A DNA stretch of 64,000 nt. Origin: Marasmius tenuissimus. Taxonomy: Eukaryota; Basidiomycota; Agaricomycetes; Agaricales; Marasmiaceae. The notes beneath the pieces are model-generated. The model made no database searches and was not told where the DNA came from. It saw nothing but the letters and a program-made list of their open reading frames with translations. The position numbers were made by a program, and so were the translations under genes. The stretch is from assembly GCA_029532415.1 (NCBI GenBank), contig JAQOTA010000050.1, forward strand, positions 5,642,001-5,706,000, in the 5' to 3' direction. Of this stretch, positions 53,343-63,975 are shown piece by piece (position 1 is the first letter of the stretch; every line of letters starts with the position of its first letter).

Positions 53343-55655
53343 TTACGTATGTTTCTGAGCTTTGTTCAGGGCTTTATCCAATGGATGCCCAAAGTGTCTG
53401 TGCTCAATATCATAGTTGACGTTATAAATGACCAACTTGGCCAATAAAACCTCAGCAGATGCTTTCTGTGAGTGAACCCAATAAATGGTTTGACCAGGCA
53501 TATGAGGATAGGAAACAAGCGACTGTCGTCGCTGTGATGAGTAGAAGGCCAATTTCTTCACGTTTCCACAAATTGAAAGACCATCTTGAAGGAACTCTCC
53601 TATGGATAGCAAGCATATATCCAATTGCGGTATGTAATAGACAGGATAGAGATGTGATACACGCTCAGTAAGTTTCCTGTCATGTCCTTCAACGTTATGC
53701 TTAATGAAGACAGTGCCTTTACCCTTGATCTGTATAGGGTTGCCCTTATTCGCAGTATTTACAATAGGATCATCAAGCGATTCATATTCAGCAAAATCAT
53801 TCAAATCATTCGTGAAATGAGAGGAGGCACCAGAATCAAGGAGCCAACCCTGTGCGTTGTTCACACTTTTCTTTCCCTTACATTGAGTACATCCTACAAA
53901 GTGGGTCGAAATAGCATTGCAAAAATTTACAAGTGATACCAGATCACTACAACTACCGCGCGCACTACTGATACCAACTAGTTGAGAGCAGCGCTGTAGG
54001 TTTGCATCAGCTTGGGAAAGCAGGTCAAGGTATGGAACTTGCCTGTCATTGTGGAACAATCCAAGAGAGATGTCATCCGGGACGTCCTCTACTCCTGCAG
54101 CTTCGGCAATGTCGTTGTCAACATCATTACCGAATAGAGAAGTCATATCGTCCATACCATTGTCAGATCCCCAGTCCATCTCTACATCTTCATCAGGATC
54201 AGTGCTGTGAGCATGTTTAGAAGAAGTAGAAGAAGGACATCCGGCTCCTTCATCTTCTGAATCGTCCTCCAGAACTCGCTTGGACGAGGAACCAGGCTTC
54301 AAGATACGATCCTCGAGCAAACAATTGGTGGCGGACGTGACAATCTGTTCAAACGATTTGAGATGCCGCGCTGTCTTAGGGACACCAAGTCTGTCAGCAA
54401 GTGAACATGCTTCACGTACATCATCGAATACTGACTCGGATGGCTTGAAGCTGGTGAAGGACTGCATGGCAGCCGGATTCTTCTTGACAGTGGGAGGAAT
54501 GGTGCTGTCACAAGACTTGTCCCAGTGACCAGTGAAGTGCACTGGGGGCGGAGATCCTCTAGCACGGCTAGGAGGGGCACTGGCGATCTCGGCGCGCAAG
54601 GAGTTGTTGACTGCGTTCAATGCAATACGTTCTCTGCGGTCAGTGATCGAGGAGTAAGGACAGACAGGAGGAGGGGAAGCGACAACGGATGCGTAGGACG
54701 CAAGATGGGAGTGACCATGAGACCGATTGTTACTGCTGTTGTTACCGCCGACGTTGCCGGGACCCTGGTGCTGGTTGATACCACCGCGAGTACCACGCTG
54801 CTGCTGCTTCTTCTTCTTACCCTTGTTCTGGTTCGAAGAGGGACGTTGCTGCTGCTGCTGTAGTGGGCGAGTGTTGGTCTGCTGCTGATACCCACACTGC
54901 TGACGTTGCTGCTGCGGGCGCTGCTGCTGACCGAACAATGGTTCTCGATTACCAGCACGTTTCACCACAGAGAGGTGGTTGGCGAGCTGCAGGTTCTGGC
55001 GTTTGTACTCGACCATGATAGCATCATGGACTTCTGAAACAGTAATGCAATCTTCATCCTCAGGATCCCTAACATAGTCATGGAGGGATTTGGATGAGGC
55101 GGCGTCCCATTCGGGAGGAATAGCGGCAATGAGCAAGAGGGATTTGATCAACTCGGGAAGAACCACTCCTACCTTGGAGAGTCATTCGATGTAGGACTTG
55201 AACTTGGCGATGTCGGCTTGGGGATGAGAGGTGGTAAGCCTGAAAGAGACGAGTTGAACAAAGTCGCCATAGATGGCAGACAAGGTGGGCTCGCCATAGG
55301 TGAGGTTCAGCTGTTCCCAAGCTTTTTCGGCGTTCATGTCCTTAATTGGATCGAAGACCTCCTTGGTGGTGGTGATCTGGATGATTCCCATGAGCTGGAG
55401 ATCTTCCTTGTCCCAAGCAAGACTTTCCTTGACCCAGGCAGCGTGCTCCTCGGGAGGGACGGTGGCACAAGTAACAGGAGTAACCCCTGCGGGGCTAGTC
55501 ACAGTGCCAAGGGGCATGGAGGGACGTGGTTCTTGGCCAGTGAGATGACCGCAAAGACCTTGGGTCTTACACACAGCTTCCATCTCGCTGTAGTAGGTCT
55601 GTTTGAAGTTGGTGCCGTCAAAGCGACCAGAGAAGTATTTCTTAACATCGAACAT
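53343..55655 (-). pseudogene. Copia gag, Gln-rich linker and protease
   Basis: Gag starts at 55655 (MFDVKKYFSGRFDGTNFKQT) and has the UBN2-like helical core (EKAWEQLNLTYGEPT). A TGA at 55182-55184 (S-Y-I-E-stop-L-S-K-V) interrupts it; it fits CGA. A Gln-rich basic tract follows at 54790-54960, encoded by CAG/CAA repeats and likely RNA-binding; I see no complete zinc knuckle. The protease motif DSGASSHF lies at about 53837. The segment ends with H-R-H-F-G-H-P, the first half of the integrase zinc motif, and a TAA at 53343-53345. Confidence 0.88.
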
Positions 55656-56773
55656 GGTAGTAAGAGGTTGAGAGATTGGTAATCTACAGTAGACTTACTT
55701 ATGAATTGGCCCAAGTTCCTTACCCGTGACTTGACTTGGCTTGACTTATAACTTATAACTTACGCGGTCTCTAAGTCAGACTCAAGTCTTAAGCAATGAA
55801 ATGTCATGAGCTTGCAGCTTTGATCATGCTAAAATGAAGTAAAATATTGTAGACATGTTTTTATTTCTTCTCATTCCATGCCTCTATTTATACCAAACAC
55901 TTTACCCCAATTTGGACAGGGCGCCGAGCAGGCTGATGCTCAGTACAATGGTACAGAATTTGAACAATGTGCATTGCATTTGAGGGGACCAGTTCCCCTG
56001 CTTGGGTACTGGATGTGTGTGCCTGTATTTCCTCGTGATATAAGGAAGAGGACCCCTAGCCAGTCCCTAGCCATTTCCCAGCGGAGTATAGCTGTCGTTT
56101 CAAGTGACGTATGTCCTGACTCTCTTTAAATTGGGAATCTATGAAGCCATACAATACTGAATGAGATTGGCCTCGGGGGGTGGATGTGGTTTAGCTTACC
56201 TTTGCCATAAGTAAGCTACCATGGTGCAGTTGGTTAGATAATTGGTCACACCTGATTGTCTCAACTGTCTGTGACGCTATGAGTTCAATTCCCTGTATTG
56301 CCAATTTACAGAAAACTTTTCTTGGTTCTGCACCCGGGTCCGGTAGCTTACCAATCAACTAGTAAGCAACATTGCGTCATTTATATAAGCCAAGCCCAAG
56401 CTAAGTCAGGGTAAGTAACTTAGCCCAGTCCATAATTAAGTCTGCCCATGGAGTAGAGAGATTGGTGTTGGATCTAGAAAAGACAGCATCAGCATGCGTC
56501 TAATCAACACAGGGAGCAGCCATAAAGGCGCTATGCTCAACAAGGAGCATTGGATCCTTGAGATCCAATGTCATCGAAGGACGTACATCAATGCCATAGA
56601 TCAAGCACTCAATTAAGAGGTCGATGGCAACATGCAGGTCTAGCCTAGCTAGCCAATGACAGCGGCCTAGGGGCACTCGTTATTGTAGTCGGGCTAACCA
56701 GGGCCCATAACCTGATGAGCCGGCATGACGCCTAGCGCAGAGGACTACAACATGGCTACACTACTACTTACCA
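55656..56773. other. leader region of the Copia element and unknown inserts
   Basis: About 1.1 kb lies between the gag start and the right LTR, long for a Copia leader, so other sequence has probably been inserted. It includes a tRNA-like segment at 56214-56303 and the 63-bp repeat copy 2 at 56713-56775. No protein gene is recognised. Confidence 0.4.
56214..56303 (+). repeat. tRNA-like segment, possible SINE remnant
   Basis: TGGTGCAGTTGG resembles an internal RNA polymerase III A box, and GAGTTCAATTCC, 59 nt further, resembles a B box. The stems flanking the putative T loop do not pair, so it is not an intact tRNA gene. A tRNA-derived SINE fragment is the simplest reading, with low confidence. 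Confidence 0.3.
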
Positions 56774-56775
56774 GA
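56713..56775. repeat. 63-bp dispersed repeat, copy 2
   Basis: This is nearly identical to 45893-45955. It ends where the right LTR begins, and the last eight bases that the left LTR would predict there are missing. Confidence 0.6.
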
Positions 56776-57034
56776 GAGGAGTTTAGAGAGGTAGAGGCGA
56801 GACATAGAAGCTCAAGCACACTATCGATTTAGGTAGAGAACTACGAGCTTATATACATGAAGATACAATAGAGTTACCATATAAGGACGACAATAGAAAA
56901 TTGTACATATGAGCATAGTGAACAATGAAGAATAGAACAATAGCGAATGCATTGTCCCGCATAATACAATGGCGGGAAGTATGAACCGGGACTTCGGATA
57001 TACCGGGATCTAATAATAGTCCACAGATTCAACA
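56774..57034 (-). repeat. 5' LTR of the Copia element
   Basis: It matches 46773-47042 through to GATTCAACA, about 88-90% by eye. The plus-strand left end lacks the TGTTGTGA of the other LTR and joins the 63-bp repeat instead, so this LTR is slightly truncated. Its other end cuts directly into the third copy of the 154-aa gene. Confidence 0.8.
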
Positions 57035-57415
57035 GGAAGTCCCCTTCTTCTGCCAAACCGAGTGGTTCAACACGGAGAACCTCGGCAAGAAGAATGCGGA
57101 GGGCTATTACAAAGTTACGATTAGTGATAAACACCAGTACGGTCAAAAGAACAAGAACGGTGACAACCGCTGGGTCGCGTTCCACAATAAAAGCCGCAAG
57201 CCGTACCAGGTATGTAACTGCCTTATTCGACTCAGATGCGCACGAGTCCAATTGCTCATATTCTCGTCAACCTTTAGCACCGCTTTGTCGAGACAATCTA
57301 CGTCAAGGGTGGCGACTTCATTGGGAAGGTAGCGGGTTTGTTAGGTTACCCTATCAGCAGCATCGCCTTCAACGCGATCAAGGGTATCTTCGGCGACTAT
57401 CTTCATACTTTCTGA
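57035..57415 (+). pseudogene. 154-aa gene, copy 3, 5'-truncated at the LTR
   Basis: The remaining exons 57035-57209 and 57278-57415 match exons 2 and 3 of copies 1 and 2, with a 68-nt intron at the same place. The frame is open to the same stop (GDYLHTF) and shows many amino-acid changes (for example N-T-E-N-L-G-K-K against N-A-E-H-L-G-Q-K). Exon 1 and the start of exon 2 are missing; the LTR end stands there. No matching 5' half lies beyond the other LTR, so a simple insertion does not explain the break. The 3' flank to about 58260 is homologous to that of copy 2. Confidence 0.85.
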
Positions 57416-58784
57416 AGCGATCCCACGTGCAACGGTGCTCTGCACACTATAGCAGGAAATGGATGTTTTGCTGCCTTTAGAATATCGTCTTTTGGTCCCC
57501 CCCCTTACACCAATCTGTCCATCAAAATCTTCTCTTTCTCCCTCTTTCTCCCTTATCATTATCACGATGGATTTGTCAAGATGGAGCTTAATGGTTTACG
57601 ATTCACGTACACTTATTCACCTCCCCATTCCATTTGATGTTGTATGTTGTGACTATCTCGGTTGTTTTTGTAGTGTTCACGGTCTCATAAGTAGAAAATA
57701 AACCTGCGCTTGGTTCCGTTTTGGACCTACTCCATTCCAGCTCTCTCGACTGTCGCCGGCTGGTGCCTACCAACCTGGTCTTGGTCTTATTTTTCGATAT
57801 CTCTTACTCAGTCGCCTTTCTTTTTCCTCAATAACACCGACCAATTAGTAATGTCCGCCATCCAACGTACGGAAGTTTACCCCCCCTCCCCCATGTGGCG
57901 TTACGGGCTCGACTGATCCAGTCGTGGACAGCCTATCCGTTATTTCTCGCGCTTCCTAGACGGTCGTCAGAAGTGAGGCGCGAGGTACTGGGGATGAATT
58001 TCAATTTGGTAAAGCCGTTGATTATTTGGTATCGCCTCCTTAGAGCAGAATAGAGCACACAGAGTCAATGATCCCCGTGTGGCTGAATCATGACGAAGTA
58101 AGTAAAACCGTTGGAACCGAGTTAAGCGTTGTGAGTGCTTGTGTGTCCCTTGGAATACTGGTGACGTTGATATCGCGCCTGACTCTATTCCATCGAACTA
58201 GGACAACGGCGCTTCGACGACTCACCCGCATCCGAGAATACGCGTTTACCGAAAGTACTTCACTTGGATTTATAGGCAAGGAAAGTCAAGAGACACAATA
58301 TCGTGTCGCAAGCCGCCTGGTAATGGGGCCAGCCCGATATATAAGCACGTACTATTACCTGGTCAAATGGGTCTCCGGGTGCCACAAAACCCAGTTGATA
58401 CTACTAAATATCCCTTGATTTCAGCTTCACCTCTTGAAACAATACGCAAAAAGTAAGCTAAACAGATAGACCTTACGCCAAGCATGGAGAAGATGCGACG
58501 AGTCCTCCGGGAGCCCAGACCCATTGCAAAAGTGGAGACATCAAGTTTCATGAGTGTAGAATCAATTCCTTCGCTCTTGGATTACCGGTAAGTATGGCCA
58601 TAGGCAACACAGTAGCTTGCTCTCCTACATTACTGTATTGTATTCGTGGCAGTTGAACGGAGGGAGTAAGTACTCGGATTAGCGTAAGCCGAGTCGTTAT
58701 TCGACAGAGTAGGGAAGGCGTCAAGGTGTGTACGCCATGGCGAAGGTATGCCGCAATCCAGTTCGAGAGGGCTAGAAGACTCCT
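57416..58784. other. 3' region of copy 3, no gene recognised
   Basis: 57416-58260 is homologous to 33181-34050 behind copy 2. 58260-58784 is the 3' side of the next minus-strand gene. No gene is seen. Confidence 0.45.
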
Positions 58785-60685
58785 CTAATTCCAAAATAAG
58801 AGCATGACCAGGAAAGCGTAGAGCCAAAATTCACCTTCACATAGCTCGCCGAATCCATTGCAGGTTGTGGCAGACCTAAAACTATGATAGTATTCAAGAT
58901 ATCGAGCAAAGTCGGCGGTGGTCGGATCGAAACCTCGGAGGAGTTGATATCGATATACAAGGTTGTAGACCTCAGTTGGCAAGAAGTATGACCAGCAATC
59001 GTCTTCTGAAAGGAGTTTAGCAGGAAGACCGAAGTAACGACAAAGGTCGGGTGATAGTGAGGTTTGGCCATCTCGTTGTAAAGACCAATAGTGGAGGGAT
59101 GAAATATCGCGGTCTAGGAGATCATAAGAAGGGCTGTGAACAAAAAGGTAGACTGGCTGTTGAATTCGTCGTCTATATTCGACGTGTGAAGATGGAAGGT
59201 GGCTTTCCAATCTCATGCTAAGTACGACAATTTCTAGGCAGCATTAGCGGGGCAAGAAGGTCACATAGTAAACGACAACGCACCGAGAGCCCTGCAATCA
59301 TCCTCAATCGGACTGGAGCTTTTGAGATTACAGAAGATGCTTGATGCTTGTGATAACCAAGTATTTCTTGCATCCCGATTCAACCTCAATAAAAGATACC
59401 CTTCGCCGTCCGCCGTCGCATCATTCAGTCGGAATCTGCTTTGTGGTTTGATTGGTACGGATCGTGAATGGGAAAACTGGAAACATACCTGGTTACTCCA
59501 TTTCTCAATACCTCTCGCTCTACAAGAAGATCGGTATCAGTATCCCAGACATGATCTGCAACAGCGATGGGGGTATTGGTCAAAGTCGAGACAATAGTCG
59601 GTCGGTCGACACCTCTCGGCACAACCTCTCTTGGCCAATCCCAACATATTGCTCGAACGAAGGCACGATCAACTTTTCGTGACTTGAAGTTTGCCAAAAA
59701 GCGCAAGAACACGTCCTCCTGTAGTAAGTCCATGGTCGAAGGCAGGCGTCCGATTCCCAAGCTCCACCAAGGGAGATCTGGACACGGCCCTTGTGGACCG
59801 CGACAGATCATTCCTCTTCCAGGATCTATCCACAGCCGTTCCTCCTCGCAATCCCATTGCCTCTATAATTCCCTCAATGGATGGTCCGATTGTGCTAGTA
59901 TTGTTACTCACACACAAAGAATAGAGATATAACCGACCCAAGCTCCCTAATTTTCCCGTGAGGTGCGCGACTGGCATAAGATCTGACAAAGAGGTCAGCT
60001 CAACTTGACCGTCATGCAAACAGTTAGTACTTACCGTTCCACAGAATCAAGGATGGTATTGTTCCAGCATCGACGGCGTACACCTGCGTCGCCTCGCAGG
60101 ACCTAACCAGATTTCAGCATCCGAGTAAATCTAGCACTCTAAAACCAAACATACAGCGCTCTTGAACAAGCCAGGAAGTTGTCCTCAAATTCCTAGTATA
60201 CCCGACCATTAGGTTCGCTTCGACCCAGGTGATGGTGAAATTGTATGTACCTGGTATGCATCTGGTCCGCTGTAAGTAACCGCAGTAAACCTGCCTTGCG
60301 TCCCATTCACCTTCACGAGACAGACTGTTAGGCTGTATGAATTATGCTCCTCGACGTAGATATCTTCGAGCCTGTAAATGTCACCACGCTTGACATTCCG
60401 AAACTAGATCGAGGGTTAGCTCCCGGCACCTGGCCTTCGCACCAAAATAAGGTAACAACCCACATCGGTAAACTCTGAGCGTTTATTATTCCGCGAATGG
60501 CTCAGAAACTGGTTTATCTGGTTCCCATTGACGTGTACGGTCGTAGTCATATACGGTGTGCCTTCGGCAACTAAACCTGTTGAGAAACCTGAATGGTTAT
60601 AGCAATTATACTGATCCCCTTCGACGTGGCTGAAATGGCTATCAGTGATAGAGGTGTTTTGGGATTTGCGAAAGAAATCAGACAT
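58785..60685 (-). CDS. agaric orphan-family protein, 506 aa
   Basis: Eight exons are read on the minus strand: 60685-60464, 60403-60251, 60192-60155, 60102-60035, 59982-59916, 59860-59489, 59435-59284 and 59233-58785. They join to 507 codons with introns of 50-60 nt. The N-terminus FFRKSQNTSITDSHFSHVEG continues D-Q-Y-N, a motif frequent at the start of agaric orphan and NACHT-type proteins. The parts VKRGDIYRLEDIYVEEHNSY, FTAVTYSGPDAYQ, SLILWNDLMPVAHL, STMDLLQEDVFLRFLA and RPTIVSTLTNTPIAVADHVW follow, the usual order in this expanded agaric family as I recall it. The C-terminus has LHYWSLQRDGQTSLSP and LLRGFDPTTADFARYL. No catalytic motif or membrane helix is evident. The function is unknown. 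A partial paralog lies at 62947-63960. Confidence 0.85.
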
Positions 60686-62079
60686 GGGGGGAGAGGACAA
60701 GAACAGGACACCCGCCGGACAAAGATTCAATTATCTTTGCACTGACCGGTCGATCAATCTTCGGCAGTGCTACCAATCACCGTACTCATGGCAACAAACT
60801 CCTGGAGCCGATCCATATCAAAAGATACTTGGCATTACTTGCCTTTAATCTATTGATAACTCCGTGCCAACAGTTTCATTTGCAACGATCTGAGCGCTGA
60901 AGTCCAAGGGTTGTACAATCCTTCAGCATCTTGAGTGTTTCCTTGAAAATCCTGAGTGAAGGAAGATTTGGCGTTGTTCTTGATCCTGCCAGCAGTACCG
61001 ATAGCGTAATAAGTCCAGAGTTTCAAAAAGTGCTCTAAAGCGGGCCCTGAGGGTTTCCAGATTCATGGCAGGCAAATGAAACCTACGCCTTTGGACTGGG
61101 TAAACATGTAAACGCTGCGAGCAATGGTCGCGGAGGAAGGGGTTCATGACGATTGTCAAAGTCTAGTCGTGGCTATCTAAAAGCCGTGTTTCGGGGAAGT
61201 AGCCATCTTAAACTTGGGGTAGGTTGAGGATTGACTCCGATTGAGAATGTGGTGGTCACCAGCAGGCGCCGTCGACGCTGACAAAGCCTCGTTCCTCGTT
61301 GTCCACAACGCCCATCAACATCTACGCCCACCATTCACTTCCCTCCACAACACACCCTTGCGTCCCATTGCAATGCTAACTCTCGGGCGGAACGCGAGAT
61401 TCAGAGGACGTTGATGTCTCAACTTCAAAGCTGTTGGGTCGCGGCCGGTTCTTTGGCCTGAAAACATCTCCCACAACGACAACCCCATCGTCTCTGCCAC
61501 AAGTATGGAAAAGTTACTTCGTTTTTGTGGTCTGGATTAACCATTGACGTATACAGGAGAAGGATTATCGATATCATTGCCACGGAAGAGCGCTGAAGCC
61601 GACAGTTTGGGCGAAGTGTTGTAGGAAATAGGGGAGGGGTCAACGGGCAGTGGGCTTGTGTTTAATTCGGAAGAGCTCGAACAGATACCATTGAAGGGGG
61701 GGGGGGCTGGAATCTGACACTAGCTCCAGCACTCATTATCAAGCCCCGGTATCTGAACGTTCAATATTCACGAATAGGGTTCAACCGTCGCTGAAGTCGC
61801 TCAGTCTAACCACGTCACTCGAAATCTAGTCCCAATAGTCCTACCCCGACCTTCAAGGTCACTTCGGGTGTCATCCAGCTTCATCATGTTCGGTGTCCTA
61901 TTCATTGATCCCGCCTTTGTATGTAGCACTCATACCACTGTTGGGAAGTACCTCGTAGGCTACGTCGTAGTCTCGAAAGCACTGAGGATTCAGTAATTAC
62001 CAGCTAGCAGTCGCTCCTACTCCAAATTAATTGAAGACGATGCATATGGACGATACTACCCGTAACCGAATACTACCTC
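60686..62079. other. no gene recognised; old repeat piece
   Basis: 61190-61330 resembles 27150-27260 and 35400-35510 (shared GACGCTGACAAA phrase). A run of 11 G lies at 61696-61706. Short frames have no motif. Confidence 0.4.
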
Positions 62080-62088
62080 TTATAAAAA
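62080..62088 (+). promoter_or_regulatory. TATA-like box of the secreted-protein gene
   Basis: TTATAAAAA lies about 40 nt upstream of the ATG at 62128, rather close for a fungal core promoter but otherwise typical. Confidence 0.4.
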
Positions 62089-62127
62089 ACGAGCGAAAAG
62101 GCTATTAGGACCCCAGGCTCTTTCAGA

Positions 62128-62668
62128 ATGCTCCCTTTTAAATCTCTCATTGCTCTCGCCCTTGCTACTGGATCCGCATACGCCTCCCCACTGGAGGGCC
62201 GTGCACCAGGACCCCTCGGAGAACGCATCTCCTGTCGTTACATCGTGAAACCCACCCCTCAATTGCCAGCAGATTATGACCGGAGTGCGCACAACGCCGA
62301 GATGAACAAAGGTGAACCTGATTACTTCCATCCGTGTCTCCTCATTTCCTCAGTTTCTGTGTCTAGTCCTCGGAGGTCAAGTGTCTCGTGAAAGCCCCAG
62401 TCACGACGTCCACGTGAGTCTACCGTCCCTTTCGGTATCCCTCACGCCTGACGTGAGTCACTCCGCGATACTAGAGCGACTACACACTCTAGTTCAAACA
62501 AAGCGACGGCACTTGGTGGGTCATTGGGGGTGTCTCTACCTCTGGGCTCAACGGAGAGGGTCTCGAGAGGTTGGTCCTCGGATGGATTGGCAAGGACTTT
62601 GCCGGTAGCCTCACACCGACCTGGCGGATTGTGGATGTGGGAGACTGTTTCTACGAATCGAAGGCGTA
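62128..62668 (+). pseudogene. small secreted protein, apparently broken
   Basis: Exon 1 (62128-62310) encodes a clear signal peptide (LIALALATGSAYASPL) and about 40 mature residues with one Cys, ending M-N-K. The intron 62311-62367 follows. The next exon reads E-V-K-C-L-V-K-A-P-V-T-T-S-T to 62422, but in a frame one base off from exon 1. After a second intron ending near 62485, the coding text reads D-Y-T-L, then TAG, then FKQSDGTWWVIGGVSTSGLN, and ends DVGDCFYESKA at 62668. The TAG stands where Gln (CAG) would fit. The exon text is otherwise well preserved, so the loss is recent, or the splice model is wrong in the middle. The family is an unnamed small cysteine-poor secreted type. Confidence 0.55.
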
Positions 62669-62946
62669 GAAGAGAAACTATCACTTTGTGATGACACTAT
62701 TGCTTCGTGATGATACTATCGCTTTGTGACGAAAATGAGTTTCGTGTAACCAAGAACTGTTGTCTGGCTAGTAGATATGTTTATGAACTACCGTGGATCG
62801 AACGAGACTGGTTTTGGCTCTGTTATAATTAGAAGCCATAAGCCGGGATATCCCCAACCGTGACCTATATCGACCTCTCCTTCGGTCCATTCACCGGCTG
62901 GAATAGTGCCCAAGAGAGATAAGGTATTTCAATGTCCTGTATAATT

Positions 62947-63975
62947 TCACGAAATTGAATCGGACATACCTCCAAAAGCGCCCGAAGTAGTTCTATTACC
63001 CTCGGCTGCCTCACCCTCCCGAGTGACCTCAACCTCCTCTAACCTGTCCTCCATGACCACCTCCCATCCCACCTCGATTCCCAAATACCTCACAAACTCC
63101 GAACCATCCATCCCTCCCCTGTGTATCGCAAACCCCTTTGCCCCCGCATACCGTCGTATGACTTCGTATGTCTCGGCGGGCCACGAGTACCTCGTCCATT
63201 CGGTTACGAGTACGAGTTTTTTAGGAAGCCCAAGGGATCGGCATTCCTTCGGCGGGATGGGAGTCAAGCCTGAGTTGGAGAACGACCAGAAGTGGAGAGA
63301 TTTGGTCGTGGTCGAACACGGAGATGGACCGGAGGAGAGAGATATCGTTCGGACAAATAGGTAAACGTTTGTCCGTTCCTGGTTTTGGTGGTGTGCACGC
63401 CGTCTGCGTAGAGAGGGCGATTTTGACAAGGCGCCTTTTGGGTAGAGTCGAGGGAGGTTGAGGGCTTTGAGATGGTGGTTTAGTCAAACCAGCTCGAGAA
63501 CCGGATATAGTATAACCTCGTACCATAACCGTTCATCCTAGCTTCATCAACCGACCCACCAAGCCGGAAAAATACACCATCTACTTGTACGAGCCACCCG
63601 CTCATCTCTTCTGTCACATCGTAGTCGAAATGGATGCATAGACGACGACGCCGGGTGCCATCCATGCGTAGCCGAAATCTACGTGAGCGTAACTCCTGAG
63701 TTGTCTGTCTGTGAACATAAATGGAGACATAGTACGCACCTCGTAAACCCATTATCCATACACATCCGGGAACGTTCACTCAGTCATCCTTCCCCGCTGA
63801 TGGAGCACTCATAGCTACCCCCACCGGACCGCACATCAGCCAGCTCGCTCGTGCCGGTCATCGTCGTCGTCGAACTCAAACTCGCATCCCGGAAGACAGA
63901 AACTCCAGGCAGATTCGTCTGGATCGCCCCGTACGCCCGTGTACTCGTCCTGTCGCCAATCGTTCCAACAAACAT
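62947..63975 (-). CDS. partial paralog of the 506-aa orphan protein
   Basis: The last exon (about 63485-62947) reads N-V-Y-L-F-V, then LHFWSFSNSGLTPIPPKECR, G-L-P-K-K and Y-S-W-P-A-E-T-Y-E-V-I-R-R-Y, matching the last exon of the gene at 58785. The exon before it (63682-63548) reads R-F-R-L-R-M-D-G-T and is preceded by an intron (63683-63739) after D-N-G-F-T-R, as in the full gene (N-G-V-T-R, then F-R-L-N). Upstream of that, 63975-63787 is open but a TGA at 63784-63786 separates it, and its text no longer resembles the full gene. Either the gene is decaying or the upstream exons have other borders beyond the window. The function is unknown. Confidence 0.55.

Larger units (their letters stand above)
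46773..57034 (-). mobile_element. decayed Ty1/Copia LTR retrotransposon with nested insertions
   Basis: Two LTRs (46773-47042 and about 56774-57034) bound a minus-strand internal region. The domain order is gag, protease, integrase, reverse transcriptase, RNase H. Integrase placed before reverse transcriptase is the Copia order, as opposed to Gypsy. A polypurine tract (GTGAGGGGGTG on the minus strand) touches the 3' LTR at 47043. The element is dead: seven in-frame stops, a frameshift, a lost catalytic Asp and two inserted elements. The two LTRs differ at roughly one base in nine by eye, so the copy is old or the LTRs are of mixed origin. No target-site duplication is seen (left flank CGGCC, right flank GGAAG). 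Confidence 0.9.

Noticed and set aside
54790..54960. CTG/CAG tract as an independent microsatellite locus
   Set aside because: It is the coding sequence of the Gln-rich part of the Copia gag region.
56214..56303. Functional tRNA gene
   Set aside because: The A- and B-box-like strings are present but the T stem does not pair and no terminator follows; it is listed only as a tRNA-like repeat.
46773..57034. Gypsy-type element
   Set aside because: Integrase precedes reverse transcriptase and the RNase H end reads as in Ty1/Copia; there is no chromodomain and no Gypsy RT signature.
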